From an uncultured Eubacteriales bacterium (lineage in GTDB: Bacteria; Bacillota; Clostridia; Christensenellales; UBA1242): 39,012 nt of DNA. Shown here piece after piece: positions 16,230 to 24,277 of this stretch. The stretch covers positions 1 through 39,012 of the forward strand of contig CATKYT010000010.1 in assembly GCA_949841245.1 (NCBI GenBank). The letters run 5' to 3'. The notes beneath the pieces were generated by a model. That model searched no databases and had not been told where the DNA came from. It saw only the letters and a program-made list of their open reading frames with translations. A program made the position numbers and the translations under genes. Positions within the stretch are counted from its first letter, which is position 1. Every line of letters starts with the position of its first letter.

Positions 16230-16305
16230 GCCACGAACGCGACTTTTCAAAAATTTTATTAAATAAGATGATTTTAATTGAAAATTTTTTAAAACTTAAA
16301 AAAAT

Positions 16306-16746
16306 TTATTTTTCCAGACATATTGTGAATGGTCCACGATTGGTTTGTTGAATAGTCATGTCTGCACCAAAAACTCCATATTTGACTTGAATACCATATT
16401 CATTTTGCAACATTTTGCCAAATTCTTGATAAAGGTTTTTTGCACGCACAGGTTCTTCCGCTGTGAAAAAACTTGGTCTGTTACCATGTTCACAATTTCC
16501 CGCCAAAGTAAATTGTGAAACCAATAAAACTTCTCCGCCAACATCTTTCACTGAAAAGTTGATTTTGTCATTTTCATCTGGAAAAATTCTCATATTAGCT
16601 ATTTTTTTTGCAAAATATAAGAGTTTTTCTTCTAAATCACCACTTTCTACACAAAAATAAACCACCAAACCTTTCCCAATTTCAGAAATCAAATTTTTAT
16701 CTATAAAAAGGCTTGCTTGTCCAACCACTTGAATAACTGCTTTCAT
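16306..16746 (-). CDS. dtd: D-aminoacyl-tRNA deacylase
   Basis: A 146-residue cytosolic enzyme that removes D-amino acids, and mischarged glycine, from tRNA. Diagnostic motifs are the catalytic loop SQFTLAGN and the Gly-cisPro motif in NRGPFTICLE at the C-terminus, which sits in the partner's active site of the dimer. Full length. The ribosome site AAGGAG overlaps the TAA of murB upstream, so the two genes form one operon. No rel/spoT neighbour, the common partner in Firmicutes, is present. No clear GC-containing terminator follows, only A/T-rich sequence. Confidence 0.95.
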   Translation of the reverse strand: MKAVIQVVGQASLFIDKNLISEIGKGLVVYFCVESGDLEEKLLYFAKKIANMRIFPDENDKINFSVKDVGGEVLLVSQFTLAGNCEHGNRPSFFTAEEPVRAKNLYQEFGKMLQNEYGIQVKYGVFGADMTIQQTNRGPFTICLEK

Positions 16747-16754
16747 AACTCTCC

Positions 16755-17624
16755 TTATTTTTCCAACATGATGATTTCAAGTTCTGGATAAACATTAACT
16801 TTTGCCAGTTCTTTTTGAATTAAAGCAATTAAATCTTTAAAATCTTTGCTTGTGGCATTTCCAGTATTCACTATAAATCCAGCATGTTTATTTGAAATCT
16901 CTGCTTCTCCTATTTTAACACCTTTAAGACCCAAGGTGTCAATCATTTTAGACACATAAATGGTCTTATCTCCATAAACTGCTTTGAAAATGCTCCCAAG
17001 CGATGGCAAATCACAAGGTTGAGATGCTTTCTTTTTGTCATAATAATTATCCATATTTTCTTTCACAATCTCAGGACTGTTTTGCGTCAATTTCAATAAG
17101 ACTTTCAAAATGACACAATCTTGTAAATTTGATTTACGATAAGAAAATTTAAGTTGGTCTTTTTTTAAAGTGATAATTTTATCATCTCTAAGCACCAAAA
17201 CTTCTTCAACAAACTCTCCAATCTCATGACCAAAACAACCGCCATTCATATAAACAAAACCGCCTAAACTTGCTGGAATGCCATGGCAAAATTCCAAACC
17301 ACTCAACCCATGCATTTTTAACTTTTGCCCCAAAACAAACAAGTTTACACCTGCATCTGAATAGACACAATCACCATCAAATTCAATCTTGTTTAATTTT
17401 TTTAATGAAATAATTACTCCATCATAACCATTATCATCAAAAAGTGTGTTACTTCCATTCCCTAATATAAAATATTTTAAGTTGTTTTTCTTTAAAATCT
17501 TTAAAATCTTTTTAACTTCCAAAGCATTCTTTGGAAAAATAAGCCACCTAGCCTTTCCCCCAATTTTTATTGTGGAATAATCTTTTAAACTTGCCCATTC
17601 TTTGACATCAAAATTTTCGAACAT
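16755..17624 (-). CDS. murB: UDP-N-acetylenolpyruvoylglucosamine reductase
   Basis: A 289-residue flavoenzyme of peptidoglycan synthesis that reduces UDP-GlcNAc-enolpyruvate to UDP-MurNAc. FAD-binding features: DYSTIKIGGKARW at the start, GNGSNTLFDD, and GIPASLGGFVYMNGG. The catalytic Ser lies in PSLGSIFK, and SNKHAGFIVN and YPELEIIM near the end are typical of the family. Length fits the Gram-positive type that lacks the Tyr loop. There is no ribosome site; TATAAA ends 5 nt before the ATG, suggesting a leaderless mRNA. It is followed by dtd in one operon. Confidence 0.95.
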   Translation of the reverse strand: MFENFDVKEWASLKDYSTIKIGGKARWLIFPKNALEVKKILKILKKNNLKYFILGNGSNTLFDDNGYDGVIISLKKLNKIEFDGDCVYSDAGVNLFVLGQKLKMHGLSGLEFCHGIPASLGGFVYMNGGCFGHEIGEFVEEVLVLRDDKIITLKKDQLKFSYRKSNLQDCVILKVLLKLTQNSPEIVKENMDNYYDKKKASQPCDLPSLGSIFKAVYGDKTIYVSKMIDTLGLKGVKIGEAEISNKHAGFIVNTGNATSKDFKDLIALIQKELAKVNVYPELEIIMLEK

Positions 17625-17629
17625 AGCAT

Positions 17630-17635
17630 TTTATA
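17630..17635 (-). promoter_or_regulatory. -10 element of murB
   Basis: - strand TATAAA lies 5 nt before the murB ATG, just downstream of the preceding gene's terminator. The -35 is weak (TTTCAA at about 17 nt). No Shine-Dalgarno is present. Confidence 0.4.
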
Positions 17636-17660
17636 TGTTTAAAAAATTTTTCTTGAAACA

Positions 17661-17688
17661 AAAATAGAGAGTAAAAACTCTCTATTTT
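17661..17688 (-). terminator. Terminator after the family protein gene at 17687
   Basis: A perfect 12-bp stem on both strands, AAAATAGAGAGT (17661-17672) against ACTCTCTATTTT (17677-17688), with a 4-nt loop, a flanking T-rich stretch on the - strand and overlap with the stop codon. Confidence 0.85.
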
Positions 17689-18463
17689 ATCTTTTTATTG
17701 TTACATCTTTGGTTGAATCAGCATCTAATTTTGCATTTTTCTCAGCAACATTATAAATCGCTTGTTGCACTCCTTCAAGGTTGACACCCATGCCTTTAGA
17801 GTTGTCTCCCATTTCAATGTATTCTTTGTTAGGGATAAAACTTAAATTCAACTTGTTTATATCTTCTTTGCTTGCCAAATTGAAATTTATACTATTTGTA
17901 TTCCAATAATTTATTCTTACACCTTCAACGCCATCTAAAAAGTTTCTTCCATCAGTAAATTGTGCATTATATTTAAAAGGAACATTAAAAATGCATAAGG
18001 TTTTTCCATCACAATCAAGCCACAATCTAACCTTTTTATTTTGGCTGTTTTCAAAAATAAATTTTGAATCTTTTAAAGCATTTAAAGATTCTTTAGTCGT
18101 CATTTCAGAAATTAATGCTTTGCCTGTTTTATTTAATTCGCAATGAATACTAAATAAGGAAACATGAAGTTTACCTTTTGTAAAAGGATAAACAGCTTCG
18201 ATAGATTTTGTTAAATCTTCAAGGCTCATTTCAAAAATTCCATTATTAATTGCTTCATTATCCATAATTGAATTTTCATTGTTAAAATAAAATTCCATAT
18301 TTGACAATTCATCAATTTTTTCCCATATTTTTTTTGATTCTTCACTTGAATCATCAAGCTCTTTTAATGAACCTGCAAGGTTCTGAATTTTTTTACGCGT
18401 TTCATTTAAAATGTTATTATTATTTCCAACTATTTTTCTATAATCTTCCAAAGTAATATTCAT
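17687..18463 (-). CDS. Unrecognised protein, member C of a three-copy family in this window
   Basis: A 258-residue protein without signal peptide or membrane helix. Residues 1-60 are helical and likely coiled coil (NETRKKIQNLAGSLKELDD, then EESKKIWEKIDELS). Around 69-90, DNEAINNGIFEMSLEDLTKS matches the equivalent stretch of the genes at 35414 and 36198 (NGTLDIKFGDFAKKVM), and KLHVSLFS matches their ITATVFL strand. The rest is beta-rich, with an 'NYWNTNSINFNLAS' strand and a C-terminal helix. I know no function; an intracellular, self-associating protein is inferred. It has AGGAG before the ATG, its own sigma-A-type promoter and its own terminator, and sits alone between murB and the rplQ terminator. 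Confidence 0.6.
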   Translation of the reverse strand: MNITLEDYRKIVGNNNNILNETRKKIQNLAGSLKELDDSSEESKKIWEKIDELSNMEFYFNNENSIMDNEAINNGIFEMSLEDLTKSIEAVYPFTKGKLHVSLFSIHCELNKTGKALISEMTTKESLNALKDSKFIFENSQNKKVRLWLDCDGKTLCIFNVPFKYNAQFTDGRNFLDGVEGVRINYWNTNSINFNLASKEDINKLNLSFIPNKEYIEMGDNSKGMGVNLEGVQQAIYNVAEKNAKLDADSTKDVTIKR

Positions 18464-18487
18464 TTTTCTCCTGCTAAGTTTAAAATA

Positions 18488-18516
18488 ATATTACTATAAA
18501 TATATTTAATTGTCAA
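18488..18516 (-). promoter_or_regulatory. Promoter of the gene at 17687-18463
   Basis: - strand TTGACA (18511-18516), a 17-nt spacer, TAATAT (18488-18493), then a short leader with AGGAG. The -35 context (GATATTGACAA) resembles that of the paralogue at 35414. Confidence 0.65.
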
Positions 18517-18569
18517 TATCATTTTTTTGATATTTTTGTTTTTTATAACATCTTAAAGTTTTAAATAAT

Positions 18570-18599
18570 AAAAAATCCCCTAAACACAGGAGATTTTTT
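18570..18599. terminator. Strong bidirectional terminator at the end of the ribosomal cluster
   Basis: AAAAAATCCCCT (18570-18581) pairs with AGGAGATTTTTT (18588-18599) around a 6-nt loop; 12 bp with one G-U. It ends the S10-spc-alpha transcription unit on the - strand, about 55 nt after rplQ. Confidence 0.85.
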
Positions 18600-18652
18600 A
18601 TATAATTTAAAATTTTTAAAAGAAATGTTTTAGTCCATCAAAACAAATTGAA

Positions 18653-19198
18653 TTAAACTAATTCAACAACAGCCATTTCAGTTGCATCACCGCGACGCAT
18701 TCCAAGTTTGATAACTCTTGTGTATCCGCCACCTTGACCAGACTGTTTTGCTCTTTCTGCATATTTTGGTGCATAAACATTGAAAATCTTTTCCAAAAGT
18801 GGATGATTGATTCCTTCAACACGAGCGTGGAATGCATCAATGCTTTCTTTTGGTTTTCTTTGTTCTTGCAAATCATAAACATAACCCATGATTTTCTTTC
18901 TTGCAGCAAGTTTCTTAGGTCCATCATTAAGAACTTCTTTTGCAACTTTAGTTTCAGTTACAACAACTTTACCGTCTTTACCCTTAGTCTTGGTCTTTTC
19001 TTTAATGTTTTTTGTCACTTTTACAGTGTCTTCATAAGAATTGATTGCAAGAGTAATGATTTTTTCGGCTTGTCTAGCAGCAACCTTAGCCTTAGCCAAA
19101 GTTGTTTCAAGTTTTCCATACCAAAGCAAAGTGGAAACTTGTCCACGAATCATTGCATTTCTTTCTTTTGAAGGTCTGCCCAATTTTTCGTTAGCCAT
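18653..19198 (-). CDS. rplQ: 50S ribosomal protein bL17, with a large insertion
   Basis: A 181-residue protein; bacterial L17 is usually about 115-130. The N-terminus [20 protein letters not shown] and the C-terminus [20 protein letters not shown] are typical L17. Between the second helix (AEKIITLA) and [16 protein letters not shown] an extra lysine/valine-rich stretch is inserted (about residues 55-92; [20 protein letters not shown]), and there is further extra sequence around [19 protein letters not shown]17 binds 23S rRNA near the tunnel exit. It is the last gene of the alpha operon, as usual, with AAAAGGAG before the ATG. The insertion is in frame and charged, so probably a surface or rRNA-binding extension. 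Confidence 0.95.
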   Translation of the reverse strand: MANEKLGRPSKERNAMIRGQVSTLLWYGKLETTLAKAKVAARQAEKIITLAINSYEDTVKVTKNIKEKTKTKGKDGKVVVTETKVAKEVLNDGPKKLAARKKIMGYVYDLQEQRKPKESIDAFHARVEGINHPLLEKIFNVYAPKYAERAKQSGQGGGYTRVIKLGMRRGDATEMAVVELV

Positions 19199-19472
19199 AA
19201 TATTGCTCCTTTTACGGTTTTAATCCGAAATTTTTATTTGTTAATTACTTGAAAAATTCATCTTAACTTAAACTACAAAACCCAAAAATGTTAACATGAA
19301 AAATTTGAAACATGTTTTGTCCAAACCACTGGAAAATTTACAAACAAACCGTTCATAAAAACTAAATCATCCAGTTAATCGCAACAAAATATGTGTTACC
19401 TTACAATTTTCACATAGTCACATGTTGGCAATCTTTGCATTTCAAAACAAAGAGTTTAAGTTTGGTTTAACT
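19199..19472 (-). other. 274-nt gap between rpoA and rplQ
   Basis: This is unusually long for an operon otherwise spaced by about 10-20 nt. It holds a hairpin just after the rpoA stop (AGAGTT at 19451-19456 with AACTCT at 19469-19474, extended by AA/TT after a mismatch) followed on the - strand by U-rich sequence, which could be a weak attenuator. No coding region or good promoter was found. Confidence 0.5.
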
Positions 19473-20426
19473 CTATTCTTCGTCTTTACGAAGACTTAAA
19501 CCATAACTTTCAAGTTTTTGAATAACTTCTTCTACAGATTTAGCACCAAGATTTCTAACTTTGAACATATCATTCTTAGATTTTTTGAGCAAATCTTGAA
19601 TAGTGTTAACACCTGCTCTTTTCAAGCAGTTGTAAGAACGAACTGAAAGGTCCATTTCTTCAATAGGAAGTTCCATCAATTTCACTTGCTTGTCTTCTTC
19701 CTTAGAAACCAAAATTGACATATCGCCAACCTGAGCGCAAAGTTCAATGAACAAATCAACATGTTCATGAATAATCTTGCCTGAAAGGCTGACAATTTCT
19801 CTTGCAGAAGTTGTGCCATTTGTGGTAACTTCCAAAGTCAATTTGTCATAGTCAATGCTTTGACCAACACGAGTTGTGTCAACATTGAAATTAACCTTTT
19901 TAACAGGTGAGAAAATGCTGTCAACAGCGATGAAATCAATATCATCAAATTTGTTTTTGTTGTCATCACTGGAAACATATCCACGACCGTTTCCAATCAT
20001 AACATCCATATCCAAAACTGCGCCATCATCCATAGTGCAGATGTGAAGGTCTGGATTTAAAACTTCAACTTGGTCATTTGTTTCAAAATCTTTTGCAGTA
20101 ACTTCACCAGCAGTGTTTTTTCTGATTTTAAGATATGTGATAAAGTTCTTATCTTGATTTGTGCACTTAACAGCCAAACCTTTCAAGTTTAAAACTATGT
20201 CCACAACATCTTCTGTAACTCCACGAATTGTTGAAAATTCATGAGCAACACCTGCAATTCTGAATGCGATTACTGCGGAACCTGGCAAAGATGAAAGCAA
20301 AGTTCTTCTCATGCAGTTTCCAAGAGTGATTCCATAACCTTTTTCAAGTGGTTCAACAACAAATCTGGCAAAATTTCCGCCATTGGTTTCTTCGCAAGTG
20401 ATTCTAGGTTTTTCCATTTCCATCAT
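19473..20426 (-). CDS. rpoA: RNA polymerase alpha subunit
   Basis: A 317-residue subunit that dimerises to nucleate RNA polymerase assembly. The N-terminal domain (about 1-230) shows RFVVEPLEKGYGITLGNCMR-type sequence and LLSSLPGSAV, with RGVTEDVVDIVLNLK; the C-terminal domain (about 255-317) has SVRSYNCLKRAGVNTIQDLL and the DNA-binding RNLGAKSVEEV. Length is normal. The start is at an ATGATG pair behind GGGGG. It lies between rpsD and rplQ in the standard alpha-operon order. Confidence 0.98.
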   Translation of the reverse strand: MMEMEKPRITCEETNGGNFARFVVEPLEKGYGITLGNCMRRTLLSSLPGSAVIAFRIAGVAHEFSTIRGVTEDVVDIVLNLKGLAVKCTNQDKNFITYLKIRKNTAGEVTAKDFETNDQVEVLNPDLHICTMDDGAVLDMDVMIGNGRGYVSSDDNKNKFDDIDFIAVDSIFSPVKKVNFNVDTTRVGQSIDYDKLTLEVTTNGTTSAREIVSLSGKIIHEHVDLFIELCAQVGDMSILVSKEEDKQVKLMELPIEEMDLSVRSYNCLKRAGVNTIQDLLKKSKNDMFKVRNLGAKSVEEVIQKLESYGLSLRKDEE

Positions 20427-20446
20427 AATAAATTTCCCCCTACTTA

Positions 20447-21067
20447 TTATCTTGAATACAATTCGACAATCAGTTGTTCTTTAATATCTGAATCAATATC
20501 TTCTCTTTCAGGAAGTGCAAGAATTTTTCCAGTCAAGTTTTCTGTGTCAAATTCCAACCATTTTGGCATAACAATTTTCATACCTTTAAGTTGTTTGAAC
20601 ATATCAAGTTCTCTCTTGCTTTCTTTAATTGTAATCACATCACCAATTTTAACTCTGTAAGAAGCAATGTTTACACCTTTGCCGTTTACACAGATGTGTC
20701 CATGATTAACAATTTGACGACATTCTGCTCTGGAAGCACCAATGCCCATTCTGTAAATAACATTGTCAAGTCTTGTTTCAATCAAAGACAACATTTTAGG
20801 ACCAGTAGCGCCTTTTGCAGCAGCAGCGTCTTCATAATATTTTCTGAATTGTTTTTCTAATATACCGTACATTCTTTTAACTTTTTGTTTTTCACGAAGT
20901 TGAAGTCCGTATTCAGTAACTCTCTTTCTTGATGCACCATGTTGTCCAGGAATAACTGGTCTTCTTTCCATAGCACATTTTTTAGAAGTACATCTTTCAC
21001 CTTTAAGGAAAAGTTTACGACCTTCTCTTCTACATTGACGGCAATCAGGTTCAATAGTTCTTGCCAT
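20447..21067 (-). CDS. rpsD: 30S ribosomal protein uS4 (zinc-finger type)
   Basis: 206 residues. It binds 16S rRNA early in assembly and in many bacteria represses its own operon. Cys at 9, 12, 26 and 31 (CRQCRREG, GERCTSKKC) form the C+ zinc-binding N-terminus. The S4 RNA-binding domain is seen in ETRLDNVIYRMG, SRAECRQIVNHGHICVNGK. One rpsD copy is visible, so this organism uses the zinc form here. AAGGAG precedes the ATG. Confidence 0.97.
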   Translation of the reverse strand: MARTIEPDCRQCRREGRKLFLKGERCTSKKCAMERRPVIPGQHGASRKRVTEYGLQLREKQKVKRMYGILEKQFRKYYEDAAAAKGATGPKMLSLIETRLDNVIYRMGIGASRAECRQIVNHGHICVNGKGVNIASYRVKIGDVITIKESKRELDMFKQLKGMKIVMPKWLEFDTENLTGKILALPEREDIDSDIKEQLIVELYSR

Positions 21068-21082
21068 AATTTCGTTCTCCTT

Positions 21083-21490
21083 TTATACTCTTCTTCTTTT
21101 AGGAGGTCTGCAACCGTTATGAGCGATTGGTGAAACATCCTTAATAAGTGTTACATTAAAGCCAAGAGTTGAAAGACAACGAATGGCACTTTCTCTGCCA
21201 TTACCTGGGCCTTTAACATACACTTCAACAGACTTTACGCCGTTGTCAATAGCAACCTTTCCTGCTTCTTCAACGCAAGTTTGAGCAGCAAATGGTGTGC
21301 TTTTCTTGGAACCTTTAAGTCCAAGTCTTCCAGATGAGCATGAAGAAATAACATTACCTTGCATGTCTGTAAAAACGATAATGTTGTTATTGAAAGAGGT
21401 CGTGATATGAACTTGACCTTGTTCAATGTTTCTACTAACTCTTTTTCTGGTTTTTGTAGTTTTCTTTGATTTTGTGTTAACTTTTGCCAT
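21083..21490 (-). CDS. rpsK: 30S ribosomal protein uS11
   Basis: 135 residues, platform of the small subunit near the mRNA exit. A basic N-terminus ([19 protein letters not shown]) leads into [56 protein letters not shown] and the basic end [11 protein letters not shown], all standard. The start is set by a ribosome site in the short rpsM-rpsK gap. Confidence 0.97.
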   Translation of the reverse strand: MAKVNTKSKKTTKTRKRVSRNIEQGQVHITTSFNNNIIVFTDMQGNVISSCSSGRLGLKGSKKSTPFAAQTCVEEAGKVAIDNGVKSVEVYVKGPGNGRESAIRCLSTLGFNVTLIKDVSPIAHNGCRPPKRRRV

Positions 21491-21501
21491 ATCCTTACCT
21501 C

Positions 21502-21879
21502 TTACTTACCTTTCTTAGAACTTCCGCTTACAATTCTCTTAGGACCTTTTCTGGTTCTTGCGTTGTTCTTGGTGCTTTGACCACGAACTGGAAGCCCTTT
21601 TCTGTGACGAATACCACGATAACAACCAATTTCGTTGAGTTTCTTGATATTCATGCTTACTTTTGATTTAAGTTCACCTTCTACTACAAGATTGTGTTCG
21701 ATATAGTTACGGAGTTTAGCAACTTGGTCTTCTGTTAAATCCTTAACACGAGTGTCAAGTGAAAGACCTGTTTCTTTACAGATGTTTCTTGATGTTTCAA
21801 CACCAATTCCATAAATATAAGTCAAACCATATTCCAATCTTTTTTCTCTTGGAAGGTCAACACCAGCAATTCTTGCCAT
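21502..21879 (-). CDS. rpsM: 30S ribosomal protein uS13
   Basis: 125 residues; head of the small subunit, contacts P-site tRNA and uL5 of the large subunit. [20 protein letters not shown], the helix-two-turn-helix [13 protein letters not shown] and the C-terminal [20 protein letters not shown] are all present, with a basic tail. First of the S13-S11-S4-alpha group. Confidence 0.97.
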   Translation of the reverse strand: MARIAGVDLPREKRLEYGLTYIYGIGVETSRNICKETGLSLDTRVKDLTEDQVAKLRNYIEHNLVVEGELKSKVSMNIKKLNEIGCYRGIRHRKGLPVRGQSTKNNARTRKGPKRIVSGSSKKGK

Positions 21880-21899
21880 TACTTATAATCTCCTTTTTA

Positions 21900-22016
21900 T
21901 TAACCTTGTGTTTGTTTATGTTTTTTGCTCTTAGAACAAATAACCATAACTTTTCCATCTCTTTTGATGACTTTGCATTTATCACACATTGGTTTAACCG
22001 ATGCTCTGACTTTCAT
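21900..22016 (-). CDS. rpmJ: 50S ribosomal protein bL36 (zinc-ribbon type)
   Basis: A 38-residue protein found by reading the gap between infA and rpsM: it starts [14 protein letters not shown] and ends [10 protein letters not shown]. The zinc ligands Cys11, Cys14, Cys27 and His33 are intact, so this is the C+ form. AAAGGAG precedes the ATG. The position infA-rpmJ-rpsM is universal in Firmicutes. Confidence 0.97.
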   Translation of the reverse strand: MKVRASVKPMCDKCKVIKRDGKVMVICSKSKKHKQTQG

Positions 22017-22090
22017 TTTTTGCTCCTTTATTTCACGCAGTGTTTATTGCAATTTATTTAATTTCAAATCTTTACACTGCAAAATGTAAC

Positions 22091-22130
22091 GACATCTGCC
22101 TGTCAATTTTTAAATTGACAATGACATCTG
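22091..22130 (-). repeat. Inverted repeat in the infA-rpmJ gap
   Basis: TGTCAATTT (22101-22109) pairs with AAATTGACA (22112-22120), and the flanks repeat GACATCTG (22091-22098 and 22123-22130). It contains two TTGACA-like hexamers on the - strand but no clear -10 follows. It could be a processing or regulatory hairpin within the operon. Confidence 0.45.
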
Positions 22131-22136
22131 TCAAAA

Positions 22137-22358
22137 TCAGCCTTTCTCTCTCCAAGTGATTCTTCCTTTGGAAAGATCATAAGGGCTCATTTCAATTTTT
22201 ACTTTGTCGCCTTCAATAATCCTGATGAAATTTTGTCTCAATTTACCTGAGATATAAGCAGTTATCACATGACCGTTTGACAAAGTAACCAAAAATGTCA
22301 TACTTGGCAAAACTTCTGTGACAACGCCTTCGAATTCAATTACATCTTCTTTGGACAT
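22137..22358 (-). CDS. infA: Translation initiation factor IF-1
   Basis: 73 residues, one S1-type OB fold that binds the A site of the 30S subunit. Motifs: [35 protein letters not shown], and the ending [14 protein letters not shown] are canonical. It overlaps the end of the KOW gene by 19 nt and has its own AAGGAG inside that gene. Confidence 0.97.
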   Translation of the reverse strand: MSKEDVIEFEGVVTEVLPSMTFLVTLSNGHVITAYISGKLRQNFIRIIEGDKVKIEMSPYDLSKGRITWREKG

Positions 22359-22618
22359 AAAGACTCCTTTTCTTTTAAAAATTTTCTGATTTCTGCATTA
22401 ACATTTTCTTGTCCAGATTGAAGTTTGATTACATCAAAACTTTCTTTTGAAGCCTTCTGAACATGTTTAAGGCTTTTCTTTTTCGGTTTAATTAATTTAA
22501 GTCGTTTTCCATCAACTAAGAAACAAAAATTTTCTTCAATTTTCAAAACAACAAAAAGACCATTTTTTTCTTTACCTGCAATTGCTCTTACAACATCACC
22601 TTGAAAAATATTCATCAT
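22340..22618 (-). CDS. KOW-domain RNA-binding protein (L14e-like)
   Basis: 92 residues. The N-terminal KOW motif ([20 protein letters not shown]) and the strand [20 protein letters not shown] with [12 protein letters not shown] resemble the archaeal L14e/L6e-type KOW proteins that many Clostridia encode between map and infA. It presumably binds rRNA; its role is uncharacterised. It overlaps map by 23 nt and infA by 19 nt, indicating tight coupling. Confidence 0.85.
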   Translation of the reverse strand: MMNIFQGDVVRAIAGKEKNGLFVVLKIEENFCFLVDGKRLKLIKPKKKSLKHVQKASKESFDVIKLQSGQENVNAEIRKFLKEKESLCPKKM

Positions 22619-23366
22619 CTTTCTCCAAGGTCAAAATTTCCAAACCATTGCGAGTAAAAAGCACAGTATTTTCATAATGTGCAGATGGTTTTCTGTCACG
22701 AGTGACAATTCCCCATCCATCACTAAGCATTCCGATTTCTTTCTTTCCCGCATTAATCATTGGTTCAATTGCAAGAACTGCATTTTCAGAAATAACAGGT
22801 CCATCAGTTTCTTTACCATAGTTTAAAACCGATGGTGCTTCGTGCATTCTGCGACCTATTCCATGTCCTGAAAGTTCACGAACAACCGAAAATCCGTTTG
22901 TTTCTGCATGAGTTTGAATGGCATGAGAAAGTTTGCCAAGTCTGTCACCAATTCGTAAATTCTCAATACCCTTGAAAAAACACTCTTTGGTCACTTTCAC
23001 AAGTTTTTCTTTCTCTGCTGAAATCTCACCAACAGGATAAGTCCTTGCCGCATCTCCGTGATAACCTTTATAAGCCACAACAATGTCGATGCTGACAATA
23101 TCGCCTTTTTGAAGAACTGTATCTTTGCTTGGAATTCCATGCACAACCATATCATTTACTGAAATGCAAGTTGCTGCTGGGAAACCTTCATAGCCAAGAC
23201 AAGCAGGCGAACCACCACTATCTATTATAAACTTTTCTATGGATTTGTCAAGTTCATAAGTTGAAACGCCCTCTTTAACAAGGGTTTTTGCATAAATCAA
23301 GGCATCACGAGTAATCTCACAAGCCTTCTTGATTAAAACAATTTCCGCAGGCGTTTTTTGTATCAC
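22596..23366 (-). CDS. map: Methionine aminopeptidase, type I
   Basis: A 256-residue metalloenzyme that removes the initiator Met from nascent proteins. The metal ligands are in SIDIVVAYKGYHGDAARTYP (two Asp), SGHGIGRRMHEAP (His), VLAIEPMI (Glu) and HYENTVLF (Glu). No N-terminal extension. Its ATG lies within the adk stop (ATGA, 23363-23366), so it is coupled to adk, the usual arrangement in the spc operon. Confidence 0.97.
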   Translation of the reverse strand: MIQKTPAEIVLIKKACEITRDALIYAKTLVKEGVSTYELDKSIEKFIIDSGGSPACLGYEGFPAATCISVNDMVVHGIPSKDTVLQKGDIVSIDIVVAYKGYHGDAARTYPVGEISAEKEKLVKVTKECFFKGIENLRIGDRLGKLSHAIQTHAETNGFSVVRELSGHGIGRRMHEAPSVLNYGKETDGPVISENAVLAIEPMINAGKKEIGMLSDGWGIVTRDRKPSAHYENTVLFTRNGLEILTLEKDDEYFSR

Positions 23367-23986
23367 TTTTTCAATCCTTCCAAAAAGTTTTTTACAGGTC
23401 TGTAAGTGTCTTCTGGGTCTTCTTGACCTTTAACCACAAACACCCTGTCAGCGTAGAAGTCTATGAGTGGTGCTGTTGTCTTTTCATAAACTTCCAGACG
23501 AGTTTTAATAGCGTCCAATTTATCGTCATCTCTTTGGACAAGTTTTCCACCACATTTGTCGCAATCTTCACTGTTATAATTTTCAACATTAAAAATTGCA
23601 CCACATTTAGAACAAACTCTCCTTCCAATCATACGCTGAATGCAAGTTTCTTTTGGAACATCAAGTAAAATTACATGATCAATGTCAGTAATTTTTTTAA
23701 GTGCTTCGGCTTGTTCAATGCTTCTTGGGAAACCATCAAACATCACTCCTTTTTGACAATCTGGTTGTCTAAGTCTGTCAGCCAAAATTCCAAGAGTAAG
23801 TTCAATAGGAACAAGAAGTCCTTTGTCCATATAGGTTTTTGCTTCCAATCCCAATTTTTCACCTTTGGCAATTGACTGTCTGAACAAGTCACCTGTTGAA
23901 ACTGGAACAAGTCCAAAATCTCTGGCAATCTTGTTGCCCAATGTGCCTTTTCCACTTCCCTGTGGACCCATAAGAAGTATGTTCAT
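23363..23986 (-). CDS. adk: Adenylate kinase with zinc-binding lid
   Basis: A 207-residue enzyme that equilibrates ATP, ADP and AMP. P-loop GPQGSGKGT (7-15), GLLVPIELT, the AMP/NMP motif FDGFPRSIEQAEAL, and the lid GRRVCSKCGAIFN with Cys125, 128, 142 and 145 are all present; the four Cys bind zinc as in Gram-positive Adk. Slightly shorter than the usual 215, mostly at the C-terminus. A GGAGG site precedes the ATG. A long gap and a possible promoter lie upstream. Confidence 0.97.
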   Translation of the reverse strand: MNILLMGPQGSGKGTLGNKIARDFGLVPVSTGDLFRQSIAKGEKLGLEAKTYMDKGLLVPIELTLGILADRLRQPDCQKGVMFDGFPRSIEQAEALKKITDIDHVILLDVPKETCIQRMIGRRVCSKCGAIFNVENYNSEDCDKCGGKLVQRDDDKLDAIKTRLEVYEKTTAPLIDFYADRVFVVKGQEDPEDTYRPVKNFLEGLKK

Positions 23987-24103
23987 AATTTTTCCTCCAA
24001 ATATGGTGTATTTTTGCGACTAAACAAATTAAATTTCAATCTTCAATTTGTTGCAACTTAATTTCAAAGTTTTAAACTTTAAATTATGTCGCTTTCAGTT
24101 GCT

Positions 24104-24133
24104 TATATATCAAACATTTCTGTTTAATACCAA
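24104..24133 (-). promoter_or_regulatory. Possible internal promoter upstream of adk
   Basis: - strand TTGGTA (24128-24133), an 18-nt spacer, TATATA (24104-24109) preceded by TGA as an extended -10. It would separately drive adk-map-KOW-infA-rpmJ-rpsM-rpsK-rpsD-rpoA-rplQ. Confidence 0.4.
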
Positions 24134-24242
24134 TTTTTTCAACTCCCCATTTCCCCAGCGCTTGCCAAAAACAAGCCAAACTTTTGCAATTGTTGTGATT
24201 GAGATTTATGGCGAAAGTGAGTGTCAAAGCGATGCTTTTTGT

Positions 24243-24264
24243 GCTTGCTCGAAATCGAGCAAGC
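24243..24264 (-). repeat. Perfect inverted repeat after secY
   Basis: GCTTGCTCGA (24243-24252), 2 nt, TCGAGCAAGC (24255-24264). It is followed by A-rich, not U-rich, sequence on the - strand, so it is a stem-loop but not a standard terminator. It may mark an mRNA processing or stability site. Confidence 0.6.
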
Positions 24265-24277
24265 AACGCAGTCTTCG

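Larger units (their letters stand above)
23987..24277 (-). other. 291-nt gap between secY and adk
   Basis: On the - strand it contains, in order after secY, a perfect 10-bp hairpin at 24243-24264 (GCTTGCTCGA and its complement), a GC-containing stretch, a possible promoter at 24104-24133, and the adk ribosome site. No coding region is evident. In most Firmicutes secY and adk are nearly contiguous, so the length is unusual. Confidence 0.5.

Noticed and set aside
24243-24264. Perfect inverted repeat after secY considered as a rho-independent terminator
   Set aside because: It is followed by A-rich rather than U-rich sequence on the secY strand, and the operon continues; kept only as a repeat.
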